DNA from: JANPBY01 sp963805505
Lineage (GTDB): Bacteria > Actinomycetota > Actinomycetes > DATJPE01
Assembly (NCBI GenBank): GCA_963805505.1
Contig: CAWDUP010000007.1
Coordinates: 310,001-374,000, forward strand
DNA length: 64,000 bases
Direction: 5' to 3'
A program made the translations under genes and the position numbers. Every line of letters starts with the position of its first letter. The first letter of the stretch is position 1. The notes beneath the pieces are model-generated. The model had not been told where the DNA came from. It was given only the letters and a program-made list of their open reading frames with translations, and searched no databases. Of the stretch, positions 25,076-33,660 are shown piece after piece.

Positions 25076-26428
25076 ATGACTCGACTCAATCCCACGTTGC
25101 GGCTCGTAGCCGTCGCTGGGGCGGCAGCGCTTGCGCTGGCCGCTTGCAGCAGCAGCGGTGGTGGCTCGACCGGTACGCCGGCAGAGTCCCCCGCCGCGAC
25201 CGGCACGCCGCTCTACCTCGTCGATGGAAACATCGGCAACGGTCCGCTCGGTGAGCTCCCGCCCGGAACGCTCGCTGGCGTCAAGGGCACGCTGCCCGGC
25301 GCCGAGATCGACAGTTCCTTCCGCGAGCGGCTCGACGCCGTGAACCCGAAGCTGCCGGAGATCGGGTACTCCTACGGTCCCGAGACCTATGACGCGGTCA
25401 CCCTGGTCGCCCTTGCGACCGTTCAGGGCAAGTCCGACGCCGGCCGCGACATCTCAGCGAACCTGCAGTCGGTGTCCGAAGAGGGCACCCAGTGCGGTGA
25501 CTTCGCCGAGTGCGCGGATCTGCTGAAGAAGGGCGAAGACATCGACTACAACGGTGTCTCCGGTGACGTCAACTTCGACGCTTTCGGTGACCCGACCGTT
25601 GCCACGGTGGGCATCTACCAGTACAACGACGAGAACAAGGTGCCCGGGTTCAACGCTGACCCTGACCCGGCGCTTCCGGTTGACTTCCAGCCGGGTGTCG
25701 TTGAGCCCACGCCCGGCGACCCGCCGGCACTGACCAAGAAGGTCAACGACGGCGCTGACGGTCAGCTGGTCTTCGGTGGACTGTTCCCGATCACTGGGTC
25801 GCTGTCCTCACTCGGGCCGCCCGAGGTCGCTGCCTACAAGCTGGCGATTCAGGACATCAACGACGCCGGTGGTGTGCTCGGCAAGCCGGTCAAGGGCCTG
25901 CCTGGTGACTCTGGTGACACCACCACCGACACCGCATCGCTCACCGTCGACAAGCACCTCAAGGCTGGCGTTGACGCCATCGTCGGTGCCGCGTCGTCGT
26001 CTGTGTCTCTCAGTGTTCTGGACAAGGTTTCCGGCGCCGGGGTCATCATGATCTCGATGGCGAACACCTCGCCTGACCTGACCACCTTCGAGGACGGCGG
26101 GATGTACTGGCGTACGGCCCCGTCCGACGTTCTCCAGGGCCGCGTGCTCGGCAACCTGATCCTCGCCGACGGTCACCAGAACGTGGGCATCCTGGTCCTT
26201 CAGGACGCCTACGGCGAAGGTCTGGCCAAGTACGCCACCCAGTCGATCGAAGACGGTGGTGGCAGCGTTGTAGCGACGGAGTTCTATGACCCGGCTGCTG
26301 CGACATTCACCAGCCAGGTCAGCAAGATCAAGGCGGCTGCGCCGGAAGCGATCATCTTGATCGGCTTCGACGAGTCGGCCAAGGTCGTGCAAGAGCTGGT
26401 TCAGCAGGGTATCGGCCCGAACAGCTGA
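25076..26428 (+). CDS. livK: Branched-chain amino acid-type binding lipoprotein, circularly permuted
   Basis: 450 aa with a signal peptide and lipobox LALAAC (Cys24). After a short linker the protein goes straight into what is the C-terminal part of LivK-like proteins: residues 44-209, with PLYLVDGNIGNG, GVKGTLPGAE, GPETYDAVTLVALA, GEDIDYNGVSGDVNF and ATVGIYQYN. A Pro-rich linker (about 190-228) follows, then the normal N-terminal part (about 229-450): LVFGGLFPITGSLSSLGPPE, INDAGGVLGK, DSGDTTTDTAS, VGAASSSVSLSVLD, NVGILVLQDAYGEGLAK, ending EAIILIGFDESAKVVQELVQQGIGPNS. In the usual family order GIGPxx runs directly into xxYLVDGN. Both halves are complete and in one frame, so this looks like a clean circular permutation. 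ATG 25076 follows AAGGAGAG. Confidence 0.9.
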   Translation: MTRLNPTLRLVAVAGAAALALAACSSSGGGSTGTPAESPAATGTPLYLVDGNIGNGPLGELPPGTLAGVKGTLPGAEIDSSFRERLDAVNPKLPEIGYSYGPETYDAVTLVALATVQGKSDAGRDISANLQSVSEEGTQCGDFAECADLLKKGEDIDYNGVSGDVNFDAFGDPTVATVGIYQYNDENKVPGFNADPDPALPVDFQPGVVEPTPGDPPALTKKVNDGADGQLVFGGLFPITGSLSSLGPPEVAAYKLAIQDINDAGGVLGKPVKGLPGDSGDTTTDTASLTVDKHLKAGVDAIVGAASSSVSLSVLDKVSGAGVIMISMANTSPDLTTFEDGGMYWRTAPSDVLQGRVLGNLILADGHQNVGILVLQDAYGEGLAKYATQSIEDGGGSVVATEFYDPAAATFTSQVSKIKAAAPEAIILIGFDESAKVVQELVQQGIGPNS

Positions 26429-26444
26429 TCCAGGCAAACCCAAC

Positions 26445-26480
26445 GAGTGGGGCCCGGTCCGAAAGGACCGGGCCCCACTC
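26445..26480 (+). terminator. Intrinsic terminator after the permuted livK
   Basis: GAGTGGGGCCCGGTCC (26445-26460), loop GAAA, and GGACCGGGCCCCACTC (26465-26480) form a perfect 16-bp stem 16 nt after the stop. It isolates livK from the convergent livHMGF operon. Confidence 0.85.
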
Positions 26481-26518
26481 GCATGTCTGACCCCGGAGCC
26501 AACCTGCACGGGCTAGCC

Positions 26519-26571
26519 CAGCGGTATGCAAGGCACAGCGGGATGCAGAAGCACAGCGGCATGCAGAAGCC
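26519..26571. repeat. Three tandem 17-18 bp imperfect repeats
   Basis: Three head-to-tail copies of CAGCGGYATGCARAAGCA-like units (26519-26535, 26536-26553, 26554-26571) lie between the two convergent transcription units. No coding or pairing role is evident. Confidence 0.6.
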
Positions 26572-26615
26572 CGGCGCACGTGGAACTGGATGAACGACCC
26601 GCCGGCCCGGCTGGT

Positions 26616-26640
26616 CGCCGGCCCGCTCGAGCGGGGCGGC
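26616..26640 (-). terminator. Likely terminator at the end of the livHMGF operon
   Basis: A GC-rich palindrome centred on CCGCTCGAGCGG with flanking GCC/GGC pairs sits immediately after the livF stop codon. There is no T-run. It is the only stem-loop at this operon end, so termination here is an inference. Confidence 0.45.
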
Positions 26641-27470
26641 TAGTTCTTGGCGAGCGTGCCGAGGTAGAGCTCGACGACCTTCGGGTCGACCAGGAGGTCG
26701 GCTCCGCTGCCGCTGTAGGCGTTGCGGCCCTGGTCGAGGACGTAACCCCGGTCAGCGATCTGCAGGCACCTGTTGGCGTTCTGCTCGACCATGATCACCG
26801 TTACGCCGGTGGCGTTGACCTGGCGGGTCCGTACGAACACCTCGTCAGTCATCACCGGTGATAGGCCGGCAGACGGCTCGTCGAGCAGCAGAACCTGCGG
26901 GTCCATCATGAGTGCGCGGCTCATCGCGACCATCTGTCGCTCACCGCCGGAAAGTGAACCGGCCAGCTGGCGGCGACGATCCGCGAGCGCAGGGAAGAGG
27001 TCGGCGACGAAAGCGAAGCGTTCGGCGAAAGACTTGGGTCGCTGGTAGACGCCCATCTCGAGGTTCTCTTCGATGGTGAGCGAGGGAAAGATGTTGTTCG
27101 TCTGCGGGACGAATCCGACCCCCATGGTCACCAGCTTGTTGGGTCGCAACCCGGTGATGTCGTCGGTGCCAATGGTGACCCGGCCAGAACTGATCTTCAC
27201 CAGTCCGAAGATGGCCTTGAGCAGGGTCGACTTGCCCGCCCCATTGGGGCCGATGATGCCGACCAGCTCGCCCTTGTTGGCATACAGGTCGCAGCCGTTG
27301 AGGATGTTGACGCCAGGGATGTAGCCGGCGACCAGCTCTTCCGCGACCACGAGGGCATCCTCGGCCGCGGCCAGGTGCTCGGATCGATCGACGGTCGCGC
27401 GTGCCCGACCACCCGCTAGCTGCTCCTCCTCGCGGTTGATCTCCCCGGAGCTCATGCCATCGTTCACCAT
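26640..27470 (-). CDS. livF: Branched-chain amino acid ABC transporter ATP-binding protein LivF
   Basis: Second ATPase subunit of a LivHMGF-type importer, 276 aa. Walker A GPNGAGKST, Q-loop VPQTNNIFP, signature LSGGERQMVAMSRAL, Walker B VLLLDEPSAGLSP and switch His region VIMVEQNANRCL (Gln at the usual position, as in LivF). About 40 N-terminal residues precede the core and look unstructured. It overlaps livG by 7 nt. Confidence 0.94.
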   Translation of the reverse strand: MVNDGMSSGEINREEEQLAGGRARATVDRSEHLAAAEDALVVAEELVAGYIPGVNILNGCDLYANKGELVGIIGPNGAGKSTLLKAIFGLVKISSGRVTIGTDDITGLRPNKLVTMGVGFVPQTNNIFPSLTIEENLEMGVYQRPKSFAERFAFVADLFPALADRRRQLAGSLSGGERQMVAMSRALMMDPQVLLLDEPSAGLSPVMTDEVFVRTRQVNATGVTVIMVEQNANRCLQIADRGYVLDQGRNAYSGSGADLLVDPKVVELYLGTLAKN

Positions 27471-28423
27471 TGCGTTCTCCGCTCGCCCTCGTCGCCGGCT
27501 TCCAGGACCTCGGCGGATCCAGGCGGGGCATCAAGGCTTTGGCCCTCCGCCTGTGCGACTTCGGCCAGCGACAGGTCGTGGTGGGCGCCTAGGTAGGCAT
27601 CGATGACGCGCTGGTCTCGCATGACCTCGTGCGGTGGCCCCTCAGCGATCACCTCACCCTGCGCCATCACGATGACCCAGTCCGAGATGTCGCGCACCAT
27701 GTCCATGTCGTGCTCGACGAACAAGACGGTCATGCCGTCGTCGCGCAGGGCCTTGACATGTCCCAAGAGTGACTGCGTGAGAGCCGGGTTCACCCCGGCC
27801 ATGGGCTCGTCGAGCATCACGAGCTGTGGCTCGGTCATCAACGCCCGAGCCATCTCCAGCAGTTTGCGCTGCCCCCCGGACAGGGAGCCGGCGAAGTCCT
27901 CACGTTTGGCATCCAGCTTGAACCGGGCCAGCAGGTCGTCAGCGCGGTCCGTGTGCGACTTCTCCTGGCCACCCCACAAGGGCCGGAAGAAGGCGCGCCA
28001 GAAAACCTCGCCGCCTTGACCCACTGCGCCAAGACGCATGTTCTCGATCACCGAAAGCTTGCTCAGCGCCTTGGTCAGCTGGAAGGTCCGCACCATCCCC
28101 AACCGGGCGACCTTGTAGGCGGATACCTTGCGCAGCGCCTTGCCCTCGAACGTCCAGTCTCCGCTGTCGGGCTGGTCGAAGCCGGTCAGCATGTTGAAGA
28201 ACGTGGTCTTGCCCGCCCCGTTCGGGCCGATCAGAGCGGTGATCGCACCGCGCTGGATCTCCACGTGCTTGACGTTGACGGCTGTGAGTCCACCGAAACG
28301 CCTCACCATGTCGTCCGCGATGAGAATCGGATCCGGTTTTGACGACCCCGGCTCGCGCGGAACGTCGGCCAGGATCCGAGTGATCTCTTCGTGCCGGGTC
28401 GTCGTTGCGGGTTCAGCGTTCAT
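27464..28423 (-). CDS. livG: Branched-chain amino acid ABC transporter ATP-binding protein LivG
   Basis: First ATPase subunit, 319 aa. Walker A GPNGAGKTT, the LivG-specific insert FNMLTGFDQPDSGDW and MVRTFQLTKALSKLSVIENM, signature LSGGQRKLLEMARALM, Walker B LVMLDEPMAGVNP, and switch VLFVEHDMDMVRDISD. The C-terminal 40 residues form an acidic extension. It overlaps livM by 11 nt and livF by 7 nt, so expression is coupled. Confidence 0.94.
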   Translation of the reverse strand: MNAEPATTTRHEEITRILADVPREPGSSKPDPILIADDMVRRFGGLTAVNVKHVEIQRGAITALIGPNGAGKTTFFNMLTGFDQPDSGDWTFEGKALRKVSAYKVARLGMVRTFQLTKALSKLSVIENMRLGAVGQGGEVFWRAFFRPLWGGQEKSHTDRADDLLARFKLDAKREDFAGSLSGGQRKLLEMARALMTEPQLVMLDEPMAGVNPALTQSLLGHVKALRDDGMTVLFVEHDMDMVRDISDWVIVMAQGEVIAEGPPHEVMRDQRVIDAYLGAHHDLSLAEVAQAEGQSLDAPPGSAEVLEAGDEGERRTQW

Positions 28424-29402
28424 CGAGTGCGATCTCCCTACGGTCGCCGAGGATCCCCTGCGGTCTGAAGATCATGAGCAGCATCAAGGCTACGCCGACG
28501 ATCACGAACCGGATCTGTGCGGCCTGTGTCGCGTCCATGAAGGTGATGTACCCGGCATTGACGGCGTTGCCCAGAGCGACATCGGAGAACTGGATGACGA
28601 ACCAGAAGATGATCGTCCCGAGGATCGGCCCGAAGACCCGGGCTGCCCCGCCGAGAATCACGATCGTGTAGGCGAAGAAGGTCAGCTGCGTCGCGAAGGT
28701 GTCGGGCTGTACGGCCGCGCGCCCCAGGGCGTAGACGAAACCACCGAACGCCCCGATCACAGCGCCGAGCATCAGCGACTGCATCTTGAACCAGTAGACG
28801 TTCTTGCCGAGCGAGCGAACAGCGTCCTCGTCCTCGCGGATCGCTTTCAATACACGACCCCAGGGGCTGCGCATCAGCAGGAAGGTCATCAGCGTGAAGA
28901 TCGCGACGACAGTCCACCCGACAACCAGCAGCCACGTGGCGCGTCCGTTGAAGGTGATGGACCCGATTCCGTAGGCCTTGTTCTCGTCGAAGGGGTTGAG
29001 CCGGTAGAAGCCTTCGGCGAAGTTCTGGATCCCGTCGGAACCGCCGAACCAGTCGCGCAAGGTGACCGAGCGGAAGATCAGCCGGACGATCTCGGCAGCT
29101 GCAATCGTCACGATGGCCAAGTAGTCGGCTCGAAGCCGCAAGGTGGGGATACCGAGAAGCAGAGCCAGGACCAAGGCAGCGAGGATGCCGACCAGGATGC
29201 CGACCCAGAAGGGGAACCCGGCGATGGCCACGATCGAGGCCAGGCCGTAGGCGCCGACCGCGAGGAAGGCCGCCTGTCCGAAGTTCAGCAGTCCGGTGTA
29301 GCCGAACTGGATGTTGATGCCGATCGCGGCGAGAGCGAACGCGCAGGCCTCGACCCCGATGGCAGCTGAGATCGAGACGGTGAAGATGAAGTTCCAGTCC
29401 AT
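28413..29402 (-). CDS. livM: Branched-chain amino acid ABC transporter permease LivM
   Basis: Membrane subunit, 329 aa with about eight to nine hydrophobic segments. Family motifs include INIQFGYTGLLNFGQAAFLAVGAYG near the N-terminus, RADYLAIVTIAAAEIVRLIF, the cytoplasmic coupling loop SPWGRVLKAIREDEDAVRSLGKN, and the C-terminal FGPILGTIIFW and FRPQGILG. It starts 3 nt after the livH stop. Confidence 0.94.
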   Translation of the reverse strand: MDWNFIFTVSISAAIGVEACAFALAAIGINIQFGYTGLLNFGQAAFLAVGAYGLASIVAIAGFPFWVGILVGILAALVLALLLGIPTLRLRADYLAIVTIAAAEIVRLIFRSVTLRDWFGGSDGIQNFAEGFYRLNPFDENKAYGIGSITFNGRATWLLVVGWTVVAIFTLMTFLLMRSPWGRVLKAIREDEDAVRSLGKNVYWFKMQSLMLGAVIGAFGGFVYALGRAAVQPDTFATQLTFFAYTIVILGGAARVFGPILGTIIFWFVIQFSDVALGNAVNAGYITFMDATQAAQIRFVIVGVALMLLMIFRPQGILGDRREIALDER

Positions 29403-29405
29403 GGT

Positions 29406-30671
29406 TCAGCCCACCCGCCCTTGTCGGCCGAGTATGCCTGCGGGTTTGACGAGGAGCACGAGGATGAGGATCCCCAACGCTCCGACGGTTTGCAGCTCGG
29501 TGGGGATGACCAAGGTGGACATGGTGATGAACAAGCCCACCACGATGCTTCCGACCAGAGCGCCGAAGGCAGTGCCGAGCCCACCGAGGGTGACTGCAGC
29601 GAAGACGAGCAGCAGAACCTGCTGGCCGATGATGAACGACACCTGCTGGTTGAGGGCGAGCAGGAATCCGCCAAGGCCGGCGAGTGCCGCGCCTACCACC
29701 CACACGATCAAAATGACGCGTTCGACGTCGATGCCCGTGGTGGCTGCAAGGGCGGGATTGTCGGCGACGGCGCGGGTGGCCTTGCCGGTGCGCGTCTTGA
29801 GCAGCGCCAGTCCGGCCAGCGCGAGGATCACCGCTGCGATGATCATGCTGATCAGGTTGGCGGGGGTGATGTCCACCGGTCCGAAGCTGAGGCCGGCCTG
29901 ACCTTGGTACTCGCTGTAGGCACGGCTCGTGGCCCCGAAGAAGATCTGATAGATCGATCGGAGAGCGAGGGCCAGCCCGATGGAGACGATCATCATCGCG
30001 ATCAGCCCGGTGCCCCTGCCGCGCAGGGGCTTCCACAGTCCTCGATCCATCACCCCACCGAACAAGGCGGAGGCGGCGACGCCGAGAACGGCCGCGATGA
30101 GCAGGGGGATACCGAGGGAAACGTTGAAGTACCACACGATGATGGCCCCAAAGGTCACGATCTCGCCGTGGGCGAAGTTCGTGAGCCCCGTCGTTCCGTA
30201 GATCAGTGACAGCCCGACCGCCGCCAGGGCGATGATCAGACCGAACCGTAAGCCTTCGACGAACAGCTGGGCCGCCCGATCCCACGTCGACTGGGTATTG
30301 CGTTCACGCTCGCCGAGGACGAACAGGACGGGACGGTCCGTGCCTGGTCGGACAGTGGTGTTGATCGGGTTCAACACCGGCGTCGCGATGCCTTCGGGGA
30401 GGGTGCTCTCCTCGAGGGTCACCGTGTAGGCACCGGTCTTGGGGACGGGGATGGCGAACTTCCCGTCGGTTTCTGTCACCGCGCTCTCGCTGAACCCGGA
30501 GTCGTTGGTCACCGTGATCGTGACGCCGGCCACAGGGGCTCTGCTGTTGGTCAGCAAGGTTCCGACGATGGACTCCCCGTCGGCGTGCGCGGCGCCCGCC
30601 CCGAAGAGAATCAGGAAACTCAAGGACGCGACCAGTACTCCGACGATCCGCAACGTGACTCGGGTCAGCAA
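29406..30671 (-). CDS. livH: LivH permease with N-terminal signal peptide and secreted Ig-like domain, TTG start
   Basis: 421 aa. Residues 1-30 form a signal peptide ending AGAAHA; 31-120 form a small beta domain of the carboxypeptidase-regulatory/SdrD-B type (GTLLTNSRAPVAGVTITVTN, TETDGKFAIPVPKTGAYTVTLEE). A LivH permease follows (about 130-421: GLIIALAAVGLSLIYGTTGLTNFAHGE, then VAVTLGG-like and KPAGILG segments). A normal LivH is about 290 aa and has only the second part. The TTG start at 30671 has AGGAGG 6 nt upstream and gives exactly a signal peptide. Longer upstream starts would add an unrelated Pro/Arg-rich stretch. It is the first gene of the livHMGF operon. Confidence 0.9.
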   Translation of the reverse strand: MLTRVTLRIVGVLVASLSFLILFGAGAAHADGESIVGTLLTNSRAPVAGVTITVTNDSGFSESAVTETDGKFAIPVPKTGAYTVTLEESTLPEGIATPVLNPINTTVRPGTDRPVLFVLGERERNTQSTWDRAAQLFVEGLRFGLIIALAAVGLSLIYGTTGLTNFAHGEIVTFGAIIVWYFNVSLGIPLLIAAVLGVAASALFGGVMDRGLWKPLRGRGTGLIAMMIVSIGLALALRSIYQIFFGATSRAYSEYQGQAGLSFGPVDITPANLISMIIAAVILALAGLALLKTRTGKATRAVADNPALAATTGIDVERVILIVWVVGAALAGLGGFLLALNQQVSFIIGQQVLLLVFAAVTLGGLGTAFGALVGSIVVGLFITMSTLVIPTELQTVGALGILILVLLVKPAGILGRQGRVG

Positions 30672-30924
30672 CCTGCTCCTCCTCGCGGTGCCCGGTCTAG
30701 CCGGGTGCGGTGCGGTCAGCCCTGTCGTGTGCCTGGCCGACGGCCGGAGCATAGCGAGGCAGCGGGTCCATAGGGTCGGTTTTGGAGGCGAAGTCTCGTG
30801 ACGAGCGTTGCGCAGGGTGGAATGAGACGAGGTTGCGACCGGAGCGTGACCCAATTGGTTTCAGCTCGGACACGCACTTGTCGGCAATGGCCCCAACGCG
30901 AGACCGGTCTGCGATGATCACGCC

Positions 30925-32373
30925 ATGCGTCGGAGCCTCAGCCATCCCAGGTCGGTCGTGTTGGTCACCGTGGCGGCCTCCGCGCTGCTCCTCGCAGCCT
31001 GCGGCTCGGACGGGGGGACCGCCAGCGATCGCGAACGTGACCAGTCCACCAATGTTCCGATCAAGACCTGCGAGCAGGTCACGTGCCAAGACAGCTTGAA
31101 CGGAGCCGACTATCAGCTCGTGCTGCCCACGCAGTGGAACGGCACGTTGCTGATCTACTCGCACGGCTACCGACAGGCGGAGGCTGCCCCGCCTGACTTC
31201 GAGCAGCCGTCTACGGCGCCGGAGCCGGCGCCGGGGTATTCCGAAGGGGACACCGGGATAGCCGACGCTCTCGTGGGACAGGGATACGCGCTGGCCGGGT
31301 CGGCGTACGCGACCAACGGGTGGGCCGTGGCCGACGGCGTCAAGGCTGACGAGGACCTCTATCAGTATTTCGTGGATGAAGTCGGAACACCCAACCGCGT
31401 CTATGTCTGGGGAGACAGCCTCGGCGGGCTGATCACCCAGGTTGTCGCGCAGAAGCACCCGGAGTGGGTGTCCGGCGCGGCACCGTTGTGCGGAGTCCTC
31501 GGCGGTCCGGTGGCCAACGTGAACCTCTCCCTCGATGTGGCGTACGCGCTGAAGACCTTCATCAATCCGGACCTGAAGCTGAGCGGTTTCACCTCCTGGG
31601 ACGATGCGGTGCAGAACTGGGAGGACACCGCTGCGCTGGTGGTCAAGGCTGGGAGCGACGTCAAGAAGGGCGTTCCCAAGATCCTGATGACTGCAGCGCT
31701 CGTCGACGCACCGTCTCAGACGAAGACGTACGACGGTTCGACGGTCGAGAGCCAGGTACGCGGATCGGCCGAGTCGATCCTGACGGCGCTTGGCTACGCG
31801 ACGTTCGGGCGTTACGACATCGAGCAGCGCATGGGCGGAAATCCCGCGGGCAACGACGGTACGGACTACTCGGCTCGGGTGTCGGGGTCTGAGCGGTCGC
31901 TCATCGAGACCGTCTCACCCGGGTCGACCGACAAGCTGCTCGCCGAGCTGGCGGCGGGGGAGCGCCTCACGGCTGACCCAACCGCCCAGCAGGCGTTCGC
32001 AGACACCGGCACGCCGACAGGCGTCGTAGCTGACCCGACCATCACCCTGCACACAGCAGCCGATCCGCTGGTGATCGTGCAGAACGAGGCTCTCTTCGCC
32101 CAGCGAAACCAGAGTGCCGACAACACGTCCAGCCTGGTCCAGCTCTACACGGTCGCTCCGGCGACGTACTCGGAGACCGACGGAGCGCCGTACGGGGCCG
32201 GGCACTGCAACTTCACCCCGGAGTCTCGGTTGGCCGTGATCGATCTGCTGGACAAGTGGGTGAAGAACGGTGTCTATCCGGGCTCGGCGGCGGTCGCGGC
32301 GGCGATGGGTGACGCCAGTGGCTACAGCGCGGCCTTCAAGCCAGGTCCTTGGCCGGACGCCTCGGTGAGCTGA
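30925..32373 (+). CDS. Secreted alpha/beta-hydrolase lipoprotein
   Basis: 482 aa. The signal peptide ends in the lipobox LLLAAC (Cys26), then a mature hydrolase. The nucleophile elbow is VWGDSLGGLI (Ser near residue 165), the acid candidate lies in TLHTAADPLVIVQN, and the catalytic His in YGAGHCNFTP. An oxyanion-hole segment LIYSHGYRQ lies early in the domain. Likely a cell-surface esterase or peptidase; the substrate is unknown. It converges with the flippase gene and shares 38 nt with its 3' end. Confidence 0.8.
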   Translation: MRRSLSHPRSVVLVTVAASALLLAACGSDGGTASDRERDQSTNVPIKTCEQVTCQDSLNGADYQLVLPTQWNGTLLIYSHGYRQAEAAPPDFEQPSTAPEPAPGYSEGDTGIADALVGQGYALAGSAYATNGWAVADGVKADEDLYQYFVDEVGTPNRVYVWGDSLGGLITQVVAQKHPEWVSGAAPLCGVLGGPVANVNLSLDVAYALKTFINPDLKLSGFTSWDDAVQNWEDTAALVVKAGSDVKKGVPKILMTAALVDAPSQTKTYDGSTVESQVRGSAESILTALGYATFGRYDIEQRMGGNPAGNDGTDYSARVSGSERSLIETVSPGSTDKLLAELAAGERLTADPTAQQAFADTGTPTGVVADPTITLHTAADPLVIVQNEALFAQRNQSADNTSSLVQLYTVAPATYSETDGAPYGAGHCNFTPESRLAVIDLLDKWVKNGVYPGSAAVAAAMGDASGYSAAFKPGPWPDASVS

Positions 32374-33613
32374 GGGACCGACGCATCGCCGTTGCTGCGT
32401 AGCAGAGAACGCATCCCGCGGCGCACACCGCCGTAGCCATGACGATGGACGTCACTGTGGGATCGGGCATGACGACCACCCAGCCGATGATCGCAGCGAA
32501 GGCCACCCACAACCACGCCGCGGGGAGGCCAGAGCGTCCGGCGAGGGCGTCATACAGGAAAACTTGGACCAACGCCCAGAGCCCCCCCACCGCTGCGAAC
32601 CACGGGAGTGCCGGGGCCAGATCGGTGTAGGCCTCGCCGCCGATCACTGCGATGACTTGCCCAGGGAACAGCACGCAGCCAAGGATCAGGCACAGCGAGG
32701 TCGTAGCCACGATCTTGAGCGCGAGCAGGAGTGCGGCTCCGCGTTGCTGCGGATCCACCATGCGGGGCAAAGCAGTAACTGCCGCAAACTGGGGGAGCCA
32801 GAAGGACATCTTCGCGACGACCACGCCGGCTGCGTAGAGGCCGGCGTCTCGGGCATCAAGGGCGAATCGGGCGAGCAGAAGATCGACGTTCGTGCACAGA
32901 AAGAGAGCGAGCAGTGCGGCCGAGGCGCCAGCAACTTCCTTCGCCGCACGCCCGTGGAACCAGCCGTGCTTCGCGCCGGCGGAAGGTTCGAGGACCGAGA
33001 GCGTGGCTGCGGCTGCAGCGGCGATCAGGGAACCAGCGACTGCCCCCGTCGCGGTCCCGACGACCAGCACCCCCACGATGGCGCCGATCGCCCGGCCGCC
33101 GTTGTTGCCCAGCAGAAGCAGGCCGAGCCGGCTGAACCGCTCCTGGCCCTGGGCGACTCCCTGCGCCCAACCAAGGATCATCAGCGGACACAAGGTCAGG
33201 GCCACCAGGGCACAGCCCACGGCGGAAGCGTCCAAGAGCAACCCCAGGACCAGAAGACCGGGCACCGCGACCAGCGCGGTCACCAGCGACAGCTGAACCA
33301 GCCCGGCGCGACTCACGTCGGCCAGCGGATGCGGCCGCCGTTCAGCCACCGCCCGGGCAACCACGGTCTGCATCCCGGTTGGAAGCACAGCGAGAACGAT
33401 GATGAGGGCCAACAAGGCGCTGAGCTCCCCGAAGCGCGCAGGGCCCAGCTGGCGTGCCGCTATCAACGCCAGCGCGTAGGCCAAGACATTCCCGAGCATC
33501 AAGCCCAGGGCCACGGCGCCGTGGCCGCGCAGATGGCGAATCGCCGCGTCGCGACGTGCCACCCGATCCTCCTCCGGTTCGCGGTTACGCTGTCGCGACC
33601 GCAAGGCCGTCAC
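32336..33613 (-). CDS. Polysaccharide flippase-like membrane protein (MOP superfamily, Wzx-like)
   Basis: 425 aa with about 12 hydrophobic segments. N-terminal GLMLGNVLAYALALIAARQLGPARFGELSALLAL is the usual Wzx/O-antigen flippase start. LFLCTNVDLLLARFALDARDAGLYAAG and KMSFWLPQFAAVTALPRM in the middle are typical of the family. It probably exports a lipid-linked glycan made by the neighbouring glycosyltransferases (inference). It is divergent from the membrane protein gene that begins at 33661. Confidence 0.85.
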   Translation of the reverse strand: MTALRSRQRNREPEEDRVARRDAAIRHLRGHGAVALGLMLGNVLAYALALIAARQLGPARFGELSALLALIIVLAVLPTGMQTVVARAVAERRPHPLADVSRAGLVQLSLVTALVAVPGLLVLGLLLDASAVGCALVALTLCPLMILGWAQGVAQGQERFSRLGLLLLGNNGGRAIGAIVGVLVVGTATGAVAGSLIAAAAAATLSVLEPSAGAKHGWFHGRAAKEVAGASAALLALFLCTNVDLLLARFALDARDAGLYAAGVVVAKMSFWLPQFAAVTALPRMVDPQQRGAALLLALKIVATTSLCLILGCVLFPGQVIAVIGGEAYTDLAPALPWFAAVGGLWALVQVFLYDALAGRSGLPAAWLWVAFAAIIGWVVVMPDPTVTSIVMATAVCAAGCVLCYAATAMRRSLSSPRRPAKDLA

Positions 33614-33660
33614 CCTAGCCGCGGCCGCGGCGCGTTCGGGCCAAGCCAGGGAGCCGCCGG

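Noticed and set aside
28438..30285. Open frame of 615 codons on the minus strand across livM and livH
   Set aside because: It is a shifted frame of two clear permease genes, with Arg-rich protein and no family match.
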